Assembly: GCA_027349605.1 (NCBI GenBank)
Contig: DAIEMM010000142.1
Location: 1 to 8,606, forward strand
Direction of reading: 5' to 3'
From: Anaeromyxobacteraceae bacterium
Lineage (GTDB): Bacteria; Myxococcota; Myxococcia; Myxococcales; Anaeromyxobacteraceae
DNA: 8,606 bases
Shown: piece by piece, positions 1 to 5,637 of the stretch
Numbering within the stretch: position 1 is the first letter of the stretch
Layout of the letters: each line of letters opens with the position of its first letter
Notes under the pieces: generated by a model
Database searches by the model: none
The model's input: only the letters and a program-made list of their open reading frames with translations
Told to the model about the DNA's origin: nothing
Translations under genes and position numbers: made by a program

Positions 1-2
1 CC

Positions 3-1508
3 GTCACCGCCGCGGGCAGCGTCGCCACCGTCGCCGCCGTCGGAGCCGGTACGGCCACCATCACGGCCGCGAGCGAGGGCCAGAGCGGCTCGGCGCTCCT
101 CACCGTCACCGTGGCCCCGGTCGTCGGCGTGGAGGTGAGCGTGACCTCGCCGCTCGCGATCGGCCAGGCCGCTCAGGGTACGGCGGTGTTGCGCGACGCG
201 ACGGGAAACGTGCTCCCCGGCCGGACGGTCTCCTGGTCCTCGAGCGCCCCCAGCATCGCCTCCGTCTCCCCGACGGGCGTCGTGACCCCGCTGGCCCTGG
301 GAAGCGCGACCATCACCGCCACCAGCGAGGGAAGCTCGGGATCGGTTCCCGTCCGGGTTCTCGCGCCGGGCGACTTCCCCACCCGGATGGAGGCCGTCTC
401 GGCGCTGAGCCAGACGGGTCCGCCGTCGTTCCCGGTCGTCCAGGCGCCGGCCGTCGTGGTGAAGGACGCGCGCAACAACCCGATGTCCGACGTCACCGTC
501 ACGTTCGCCGTCACGTCCGGGGGCGGCGAGATCACGGATGGTTCGACCACCACGGACGGGAACGGCGTGGCCCGTGCCTCTTCCTGGCGCTTCGGCCCGG
601 CCGGCGCCCAGTCGGTCCGGGCCTCCGCCCCGTCGACGCCCGGCGTCACCGTGGACTTCGCCGGCCTGTCGCGCGTCCCGCTCGCGCACTTCGACATCTC
701 GTTGCGTTTCCTCTCGAGCATGTCGGATTCCCAGGCCCGCGCCTTCGTGCACGCCAAGGAGCGGATCGAGGAGTTCCTCGTCGGGGACCTCCCCGCCCAG
801 ACCGTGTCCTACGGTGCCTCCGCGCTGGCGAGCTGCGGGGGTGTCGGGGTCTTCCAGGAGGTGGACGACGTGCTCATCCTGGCCGAGGTGGGTCCGATCG
901 ACGGCGTGGGCCAGATTCTCGGACAGGCGGGGCCGTGCCTCCTCCGATCCGTGAGCAGGCTGCCCGTACTGGGACACATGATGTTCGACGTGGCCGACCT
1001 CGAGGCGCTCGAGGCCTCCGGCCGGCTCGAGTACGTGATCCTCCACGAGATGATGCACGTGATCGGGTTCGGGACCATCTGGACCGAGCTTCCCAGCCCC
1101 CTGCTGTCCGGGGCCGGGACGACGGATCCGTACTTCACGGGCCCCGCCGCGAGGGAGTACCTCGCGAGCCTGAACGGCGGCTCCTTCTACACCGGCACGC
1201 CGGTTCCGGTGGAGTCCGGCGGAGGCGCCGGCACCGCCGACAGCCACTGGAGGGAGGACGTCTTCAAGAGCGAGCTCATGACCGGCTACCTGGCCCAGGG
1301 CGTGAATCCTCTCAGCGCCACCACCATCGGCTCGTTCCAGGACCTGGGCTACACGGTCGACGTCTCGAAGGCCGAGCCCTTCGACCTCGCGACAGCCCTC
1401 CGCGCGGCCGGGCTCGCGAGCGACCAGCCGCCCATCGACCTCGGGAACGACGTGCGCCCCGGGCCGCCCGAGACCATCGGCCTCGACGGCAGGCCCGTCG
1501 CCCGGTAG
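3..1508 (+). CDS. Ig-like repeat protein with leishmanolysin-related zinc metallopeptidase domain (5' partial)
   Basis: The frame is open from the first bases, so the gene starts before the window. The GTG at 111 is only an internal codon, and 501 residues are visible. In window numbering, residues 1-36 are the end of a BIG2-type Ig-like domain (G-x-ATITAASEG). Residues about 44-120 are a complete second BIG2 copy (SWSSSAPSIASVSPTG, then SATITATSEG). Residues about 128-222 look like a group 1 bacterial Ig-like domain (VVVKDARNNPMSDVTVTF, TDGNGVA). The rest is a metzincin-type peptidase. HEMMHVIGFG at residue 348 supplies two zinc histidines and the catalytic Glu. His415 in DSHWRED, 67 residues later, fits the distant third ligand of family M8. 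Met426 in ELMTGY fits the Met-turn. Two cysteines in the peptidase part could form a disulfide. Such proteins are normally exported and degrade extracellular protein; the signal peptide would lie upstream. Family assignment is firm, substrate unknown. Confidence 0.9.
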   Translation, partial: VTAAGSVATVAAVGAGTATITAASEGQSGSALLTVTVAPVVGVEVSVTSPLAIGQAAQGTAVLRDATGNVLPGRTVSWSSSAPSIASVSPTGVVTPLALGSATITATSEGSSGSVPVRVLAPGDFPTRMEAVSALSQTGPPSFPVVQAPAVVVKDARNNPMSDVTVTFAVTSGGGEITDGSTTTDGNGVARASSWRFGPAGAQSVRASAPSTPGVTVDFAGLSRVPLAHFDISLRFLSSMSDSQARAFVHAKERIEEFLVGDLPAQTVSYGASALASCGGVGVFQEVDDVLILAEVGPIDGVGQILGQAGPCLLRSVSRLPVLGHMMFDVADLEALEASGRLEYVILHEMMHVIGFGTIWTELPSPLLSGAGTTDPYFTGPAAREYLASLNGGSFYTGTPVPVESGGGAGTADSHWREDVFKSELMTGYLAQGVNPLSATTIGSFQDLGYTVDVSKAEPFDLATALRAAGLASDQPPIDLGNDVRPGPPETIGLDGRPVAR

Positions 1509-1540
1509 CCCGGCCAGGTCCCCGGTGGCGATCCGGGAAG
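1509..1540. terminator. Possible hairpin in the gap between convergent genes
   Basis: The 32-base gap between the protease stop and the helicase stop contains CCCGG at 1521-1525 and CCGGG at 1533-1537, a 5-bp stem with a 7-base loop. A second inverted pair, TCGGCT at 1552-1557 and AGCCGA at 1564-1569, lies just inside the 3' end of the helicase gene. Neither is followed by a T tract on either strand. A role as a two-way terminator therefore rests only on position and symmetry. Confidence 0.25.
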
Positions 1541-2899
1541 CTAGCGCCGCTTCGGCTTCCAGGAGCCGAGCGAGACGGCCTTACGCGGCGTTCCCGGGGT
1601 GGCGTCCCCGGACGTCGCCTCACGCGGAGTGTGGGCTCCGCGGTTGTGGCCGTGGCCGTGACCGGCTCCCCGCTGGCGCGCCGACTCCGGGCGCCGGCTG
1701 GCGCCGCCCGCTCCCGGGCGCCGGTGCGGGGGGACTCCCTGGTTGGCTCGTCCCTCGGCGGCGCGCGCCGCCTCGGCCTGGAAGACCTCCTCGCCGCGCG
1801 GAACCTCGGCGCGGGGCAGCGCCTTGCGGGTGAGCTTCTCGATGTCGCGGAGGAGCGAAGTCTCCTCGGGGGAGGAGAAGACCGAGGCCCGGCCGGTGGC
1901 CTCGGCGCGCGCCGTGCGCCCCACCCGGTGGACGTAGTCCTCGGCGACGTGCGGCAGGTCGAAGTTCACCACGTGTCCGATCTCGGCCACGTCGATGCCG
2001 CGGGCCGCGATGTCGGTGGCCACCAGCACCCGGTAGGTCCCGTCCTTGAAGCCGTCGAGGGCCATGCGCCGCTGCCCATGGGTGCGGTCAGCGTGGATGC
2101 GGGCCGCCTTGTGGCCGGCCCGGGCCACCGCCTTCCAGACCCGGTCGGCCCGCCGCTTGGTGCGGGTGAAGACCAGCGTGGACTGCCCGTCGCGGGCGAG
2201 GAGCGCCAGCAGGAGCGGCACCTTCTCCTCCTGCGACACCAGGAAGACCTGCTGCTCGGCGCGGGCCGCCGTGGTCCCGCTGCGCACGACCTCGACGCGG
2301 ACCGGGTCCTTGAGGTGCGTGGCCGCGAACTCGGCCACCTCGCCTCCCATGGTGGCCGAGAAGAGGAGCGTCTGGCGCGCCTTCGGCAGCCGCTGGAGGA
2401 TCTGGGTGAGCTGGGGCTTGAAGCCCATGTCGAGCATCCGGTCCGCCTCGTCGAGCACCAGGACCTCGACGTCGTCGAGGCGCGCCGTCCGTTGCTGGAG
2501 GTGGTCCACGAGCCGCCCGGGCGTGGCGATGATCACCTCGCGCCGGTCCTTGAACGCCTGGGTCTGCGGCGCCATGCCCACGCCGCCGATGACCACGGCT
2601 CCGCGGACGCGCATCGCCTTTCCGAAGCGCTCCAGCTCCTCGCCGATCTGCAGGGCCAGCTCGCGGGTGGGCGCGAGGACGAGCGCGCGCGTCCCGGTCT
2701 TGCCGGCGAGCCGCTCGATGATGGGGAAGAGGAAGGCCGCCGTCTTGCCGGTGCCGGTGGCCGCCGTCCCGATGACGTCCTTGCCGGCGAGGGCAGGGGG
2801 GATGGCCTGGGACTGGATGGGCGTGGGGTGCTCGAAGCCGGCGCGGTCGAGGGCGTGCAACGACTTCTCGGAGAGCTTCAGGTCGGCGAAGGTGGTCAC
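1541..2899 (-). CDS. rhlE: RhlE-like DEAD-box ATP-dependent RNA helicase
   Basis: This 452-residue protein carries the full set of DEAD-box motifs. Residues are numbered from the GTG at 2899: Q motif PTPIQ (25-29), motif I AATGTGKT (46-53), Ia PTREL (77-81), Ib TPGR (126-129), II DEAD (150-153), III SAT (181-183), V ATDIAARGID (294-303) and VI HRVGRTARA (324-332). The segment LLRDIEKL after motif VI and the opening TFADLKLSEK resemble RhlE. Such proteins use ATP to unwind short RNA duplexes in ribosome assembly and mRNA turnover. The C-terminal 90 or so residues are Arg/Gly/His-rich, ending KPKRR, typical of a disordered RNA-binding tail. GTG 2899 is preferred because the family starts right before this motif. 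It has AAGGGG three bases upstream. An in-frame ATG at 2974, preceded by GAGGGGGG, would add 25 unconserved residues. Motif VI has Ala where most members have Gly. The paralogue-level name is less certain than the family. Confidence 0.93.
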   Translation of the reverse strand: MTTFADLKLSEKSLHALDRAGFEHPTPIQSQAIPPALAGKDVIGTAATGTGKTAAFLFPIIERLAGKTGTRALVLAPTRELALQIGEELERFGKAMRVRGAVVIGGVGMAPQTQAFKDRREVIIATPGRLVDHLQQRTARLDDVEVLVLDEADRMLDMGFKPQLTQILQRLPKARQTLLFSATMGGEVAEFAATHLKDPVRVEVVRSGTTAARAEQQVFLVSQEEKVPLLLALLARDGQSTLVFTRTKRRADRVWKAVARAGHKAARIHADRTHGQRRMALDGFKDGTYRVLVATDIAARGIDVAEIGHVVNFDLPHVAEDYVHRVGRTARAEATGRASVFSSPEETSLLRDIEKLTRKALPRAEVPRGEEVFQAEAARAAEGRANQGVPPHRRPGAGGASRRPESARQRGAGHGHGHNRGAHTPREATSGDATPGTPRKAVSLGSWKPKRR

Positions 2900-3054
2900 G
2901 ACCCCCTTATCGCACGGGTCGGGCCCGGATGGTCGCCGTGGAGGCCCATGGGCGCCGATGTGGGTCTCCCGCATGCACCCCCCTCGTGGGATGTTCCGCT
3001 GGGTGAACTCCCGATACCCTCCTGGTCGTCGTGAGCCGTCGGAGGGGGGAAGCC
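2900..3054. other. Divergent intergenic region between helicase and small gene
   Basis: This 155-base gap lies between the divergent starts at 2899 (-) and 3055 (+) and should hold both promoters. No convincing -35/-10 pair was found on either strand. It contains the alternative helicase ATG (2974, minus strand), and if that start is used the gap shrinks to 80 bases. Confidence 0.4.
3041..3050 (+). promoter_or_regulatory. Shine-Dalgarno that places the small gene's start at 3055
   Basis: GGAGGGGGGA sits directly upstream of the GTG at 3055, with GGAGG nine bases from the start codon. The earlier in-frame GTG at 3031 would place this purine run inside the coding sequence, which favours 3055. 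Confidence 0.55.
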
Positions 3055-3282
3055 GTGGAATCAGCCAGCAACTGGGTGGGCTCCGTCTGGAGCCATCGGA
3101 AGGGCCGGATCGTCATCGGGCGGCTGCGGTCCGTGGAGGGCAGCACCGCCACGCTGGCGGTCGTGGGGCTCGGCCCCGACCTGCCGGAGGGAGCGCGGGC
3201 ACTCCCGCCGGACGAGGGCGGAAGCCCGCTGGTCCAGCTCCCCCTGCACCTGCTCGTCGGGGGCTGGAAGCGGATGGCCTAG
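3055..3282 (+). CDS. Small hypothetical protein (75 aa)
   Basis: Not recognised. From the GTG at 3055 the product is 75 residues without signal peptide or membrane segment. It has a basic, beta-strand-like first half (SVWSHRKGRIVIGRLRSVEG, then STATLAVVGLG), a Pro/Gly/acidic middle and a hydrophobic end (LVQLPLHLLVGGWKRMA). Two things support it as a real gene: almost every codon ends in G or C, and its TAG stop shares the four bases CTAG with the stop of the convergent gene on the other strand. The start at 3055 follows a purine-rich Shine-Dalgarno. An upstream GTG at 3031 would add eight residues. The first half could form a small beta-barrel, but that is a guess from strand pattern only. 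Confidence 0.6.
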   Translation: MESASNWVGSVWSHRKGRIVIGRLRSVEGSTATLAVVGLGPDLPEGARALPPDEGGSPLVQLPLHLLVGGWKRMA

Positions 3283-3812
3283 CGAACGCGCTGGTAGCTC
3301 ACGACCTTCGCCTCGACCCAGTGGTCGCCTTCCCGGTGCTCGAGCGTCACCTCGAAGGCGTCGGGTCCCGTGCGGCGCCAGATGGTCCGCTTCACCGGGG
3401 GCGACCCGTCCCGGGTTCGGTCCTGGAACCGGTACACGCCCTTGAAGAGCGTGGCCTCGCCCCTCCGGAACGAGCCGTCACTGGACCAGCGGAGGATCTC
3501 GAGGTTTCCGATGACCGGGTCCCAGGCGAGGATCGAATCGCTCTCGAGGTCGACGACCTTGTCCCCGCGGGGCTCCTGGGTTCGGAGGGTGCCGCGCAGG
3601 AAGTGGCCGTACTGGGTGGAGTAGCACTGGGTGTCGGCCGGCTTCCCGTCCCCGGTGGTCCCGCGCCAGCAGGACCCGGCCAGTTCCCCGAGCCAGGTGT
3701 ACCGGGTCATCGGGTCGATGGGGGTGCCCCGCTTCTTGAAGTTCTGGGGCTGCTTCGCGAGGGCGGTCGAGACGAGGATGGGAAGGGCGAGCAGGAGGAT
3801 GCGAAGGCGCAT
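3279..3812 (-). CDS. Small exported hypothetical protein with signal peptide
   Basis: The 177-residue product begins with a clear Sec signal peptide: MRLR, a hydrophobic stretch LLLALPILVST, then ALA before Lys20 as a likely signal peptidase I site. No lipobox Cys is present. The mature part has a WLGELAGSCWRG motif (residues 40-51), Cys48 and Cys63 that could pair in the periplasm, and alternating strands with regular Trp/Gly such as ILRWSSDGSFRRGEA and VKRTIWRRTG. This pattern recalls small lipocalin-like beta-barrel domains of the DUF1579 kind, but no family was identified. Its ATG is nine bases after the TAG of the upstream gene, in the same frame, with only a G-run next to the start. Translation may depend on coupling to that gene. 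The signal peptide shows it is a separate protein and not a tail of its neighbour. Confidence 0.78.
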   Translation of the reverse strand: MRLRILLLALPILVSTALAKQPQNFKKRGTPIDPMTRYTWLGELAGSCWRGTTGDGKPADTQCYSTQYGHFLRGTLRTQEPRGDKVVDLESDSILAWDPVIGNLEILRWSSDGSFRRGEATLFKGVYRFQDRTRDGSPPVKRTIWRRTGPDAFEVTLEHREGDHWVEAKVVSYQRVR

Positions 3813-3821
3813 CCCCCCATT

Positions 3822-5039
3822 CTAGCGTGACTCGGGGGCCGGGACCGGCCAGGCCGAGAGGCGCCGGCGCTGGATCACCGCGAACCGGGTGGTGAGGTTC
3901 TCCAGGTCGTTCTCCCGTCCGAGGCCCACCAGGTCGAAGACCCCGCCGAAGCGGGAGTCCCCCCCGGCCAGGGCGAGCCACTTCCGGTTCTGGAGCATGA
4001 AGCCGTCCATGTGGGTCCACTGCGGCTGGGTTCCCCAGCCGCGCTTCATGCCGACCCGGACGTAGACGTCGGGGGGGACGCAGACGATCCGGAAGGCGCG
4101 CGGGTCGAGACCGGCCTCCTCCACGGCCCGGCCACCGTTCTCGAGGAGGGCCCGCTCGATCCGGACCCGGCTCAGCCCGGAGCGGCGGTCGAGGCCGAGC
4201 ACCTCCAGGAGGGCAGGGTTCACGGGGGGTGATCCGGGAGGCGGGTCGTCGAAGTCCTCGACCAGGACGTCCTCGTCGCCGAGCGGCGGCAGGTACCGGC
4301 CGCCGCCCGAGTTCACGAAGGGTCGATCGAGGTACATCTCCAGGTGGTCCCGGAGCGCCTCCGGCACGTCGGAGGGCAGGTTGACCGACAGGCGGACCGG
4401 CCCGCCCCCCTCGCCGTCCTCTCCCGATGCGCGAGGGCGCCAGGCGTGCCGGAAGAGGTCCTCCACGTCGAGCCGGATCGACCTCATGTGAACCGGGGCC
4501 AGCCCGAACCGTCCGGCGTCCTGGACGACCCGGTCGGGGAAGACGTGGGTCAGGTCGTGGTTCCTCCCGTCGTGACGGGGCGAGGCGGCGCCCGGCGACG
4601 CGCCCGCTCCCGCGCCCCTCTGCAACTGCGCCGAGATCTCCTGGACGGCCCTCAGGTCTCCCCGGGCGAGCGCCTGGAGCGCCTGGGCCTGGAGCCGGGC
4701 GGGGGCATCGCCCTGCGAGGAGGGAGCCTCCTCGCCGGTGTCGACCGGCACCGATCGCAGCGCCTCCTCCCGCGACTGGTAGAGCTCGCTCCAGGCAGGG
4801 TCGACTCCGTGGAGCAGGTCGAGCCGCCGGATTCCCGCCTCCCGCAGGCCCGGGAGCGCGGTCGCGGTCACCCCGGCGAGCGCGCGCAGTCCGGGGGAGA
4901 ACTGGTCGACGAGCACATCGTCGAGGTCGTAGACCTTCTGCGCGACGACGCGGAGCTCCTGCGTCTCCTGGAGGCGGCGCTTGAGCGTGGCGAGCCGGGA
5001 GCTCAGGTCCTGGACCACCTTCCAGTCCTCGATGCCCAT
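3822..5039 (-). CDS. Hypothetical protein, main open part of a gene interrupted by an in-frame TAA
   Basis: Not recognised. From ATG 5039 to TAG 3822 there are 405 codons with strong G/C third-position bias. No signal peptide or membrane segment is seen. Residues about 12-35 are charged and helical (LATLKRRLQETQELR). Residues 100-170 form an Ala/Gln/Gly-rich, probably flexible linker. The C-terminal half looks globular, with VRLSVNLPSDVPEALRDHLE, FRIVCVPPDVYVRVGMKRGW and a Trp/His/Asp-containing WTHMDGFMLQNRKWLALAGG. ATG 5039 has no Shine-Dalgarno. Coding clearly continues upstream in the same frame to a well-formed start at 5249, broken once by TAA at 5135-5133. The original protein was therefore about 475 residues. 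Whether the 405-residue part is made alone is unknown. It is followed nine bases later by the exported small protein, suggesting one transcript. Confidence 0.75.
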   Translation of the reverse strand: MGIEDWKVVQDLSSRLATLKRRLQETQELRVVAQKVYDLDDVLVDQFSPGLRALAGVTATALPGLREAGIRRLDLLHGVDPAWSELYQSREEALRSVPVDTGEEAPSSQGDAPARLQAQALQALARGDLRAVQEISAQLQRGAGAGASPGAASPRHDGRNHDLTHVFPDRVVQDAGRFGLAPVHMRSIRLDVEDLFRHAWRPRASGEDGEGGGPVRLSVNLPSDVPEALRDHLEMYLDRPFVNSGGGRYLPPLGDEDVLVEDFDDPPPGSPPVNPALLEVLGLDRRSGLSRVRIERALLENGGRAVEEAGLDPRAFRIVCVPPDVYVRVGMKRGWGTQPQWTHMDGFMLQNRKWLALAGGDSRFGGVFDLVGLGRENDLENLTTRFAVIQRRRLSAWPVPAPESR

Positions 5040-5132
5040 GGCGCCGCGGATGCGGTCGGGGAGGAGGTCGGCCTCGTTCTGGGCGCGGGACAGCGCGCGG
5101 AAGTCGGCCTCGCCGAGGTGCGGGGCGAGGAG

Positions 5133-5249
5133 TTACCGGGCGCGACGCAGGTAGAGGTCGCCGAAGACGGTGTCGACGCGCACGAGCGCCTGGAGCTCGT
5201 CCGCGGCCTTCCTGGCTGCGGCTCGCTGGGGGGTCTCGCTCGTCTCCAT
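5133..5249 (-). pseudogene. Severed N-terminal segment: start, 38 codons, then premature TAA
   Basis: Reading from ATG 5249 gives METSETPQRAAARKAADE and on to DLYLRRAR, 38 residues. TAA follows at 5135-5133, and the frame then continues without break (LLAPHLGEADFRALSRAQNE) into the 405-codon body at 5039. Third positions are G or C on both sides of the stop, so both sides are coding. The start has a perfect Shine-Dalgarno, and no ATG, GTG or TTG occurs in frame between the TAA and 5039. One base substitution explains the break; no shift of frame is needed. CAA (Gln) to TAA is the simplest path and Gln would fit the helical context RRAR-x-LL. A consensus or sequencing error is equally able to produce it. 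Confidence 0.75.
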
Positions 5250-5256
5250 GCTTTCG

Positions 5257-5265
5257 CCTCCTTCC
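5257..5265 (-). promoter_or_regulatory. Strong Shine-Dalgarno deciding the start at 5249
   Basis: On the minus strand GGAAGGAGG ends seven bases before the ATG at 5249, close to a perfect match to the anti-Shine-Dalgarno at ideal spacing. It is among the best ribosome binding sites in the window and shows that translation of the interrupted gene was meant to begin here. Confidence 0.8.
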
Positions 5266-5305
5266 GGGCATGGTCTGCCGCCGGGCAGGAGGGCGGGTCG
5301 CACCA

Positions 5306-5322
5306 TTGGGTGCCAGACCCAA
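5306..5322. promoter_or_regulatory. Inverted repeat TTGGGT-n5-ACCCAA, possible operator or leader hairpin
   Basis: TTGGGT and ACCCAA are perfect 6-base inverted arms around GCCAG. The site lies 57-73 bases upstream of the minus-strand start at 5249. The position suits an operator or a 5' leader hairpin of that gene. Function is inferred from symmetry only. Confidence 0.35.
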
Positions 5323-5371
5323 GAGGGCCCCCGGACGCCGAGACCACCGAACGTTCAGCCGTGGACCGGGC

Positions 5372-5389
5372 CGACGAAACGTCTCGTCG
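5372..5389. promoter_or_regulatory. 18-base near-perfect palindrome, candidate operator
   Basis: CGACGAAACGTCTCGTCG is symmetric at eight of nine pairs; only A5378 and C5383 do not match. It lies well inside the divergent gap, 123 bases from the minus-strand start and 249 from the plus-strand start. This is the size and symmetry expected of a site for a dimeric regulator that could act on both genes. No regulator gene is seen next to it. Confidence 0.4.
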
Positions 5390-5597
5390 AGCAGCGGTGA
5401 TCCCCGGGGCCGCGACGTCGCTCCCTTCCCGATGAACGACGACCGATCAGGCCTAGAAAAGGTCACGACTTGCGGAGGGTTTGACGGCTCCCGGATGTTG
5501 CCTTCCCAGGGCCTGCTCGCGGCCGGCGCGGAGGAAAGAGGGGGGCTATCAAATAAGCCCGCCCGGGGGTACAACAGATCAAACTTCGCGACGACTT

Positions 5598-5614
5598 CCG
5601 TTCGCTCCGAACGG
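5598..5614. promoter_or_regulatory. Perfect 7-bp inverted repeat upstream of the start at 5638
   Basis: CCGTTCG and CGAACGG flank CTC and end 23 bases before the ATG, 12 bases before the AAGGGG that serves as Shine-Dalgarno (5627-5632). It could be an operator overlapping the transcription start or a stable hairpin in the mRNA leader. The ribosome binding site itself is left free. Confidence 0.4.
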
Positions 5615-5637
5615 TCGCCTACGGAGAAGGGGCGGCC

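Larger units (their letters stand above)
5250..5637. other. 388-base divergent intergenic region
   Basis: No convincing gene lies here. Frames that stay open are Arg/Ser/Pro-rich and lack ribosome binding sites. The region separates the starts of the two interrupted genes (5249 on minus, 5638 on plus) and should contain both promoters. Three inverted repeats are listed separately. The DNA around 5545-5585 is richer in A and T than the surroundings and includes TATCAAAT, but no -35 element at proper spacing was found. A TTGACG at 5481 lacks a partnering -10. Confidence 0.6.

Noticed and set aside
1614..1660. His/Gly alternation (GHGHGHN) in the helicase tail as a metal-binding module
   Set aside because: It is embedded in a low-complexity Arg/Gly tail with no other ligand pattern; composition explains it.
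935..3034. Long open plus-strand frame running across the helicase gene
   Set aside because: It is mostly antisense to the helicase with its complete motif set and gives a low-complexity Arg/Pro/Gly product. Such open shadows are common in very GC-rich DNA.
3810..3824. Reading through the TAG at 3822 to fuse the large unknown protein to the exported one, since they share a frame
   Set aside because: The downstream frame opens with ATG and a textbook signal peptide, so these are two proteins. The fusion would place a signal sequence in the middle.
4000..4030. H-x-D in WTHMDGF as an Fe(II)/2-oxoglutarate oxygenase motif
   Set aside because: No distal His or 2-oxoglutarate-binding Arg context follows in the remaining sequence, and a three-residue motif alone is not evidence.
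5481..5509. TTGACG as a -35 element of a sigma-70-type promoter
   Set aside because: No -10-like hexamer occurs 15 to 19 bases downstream.
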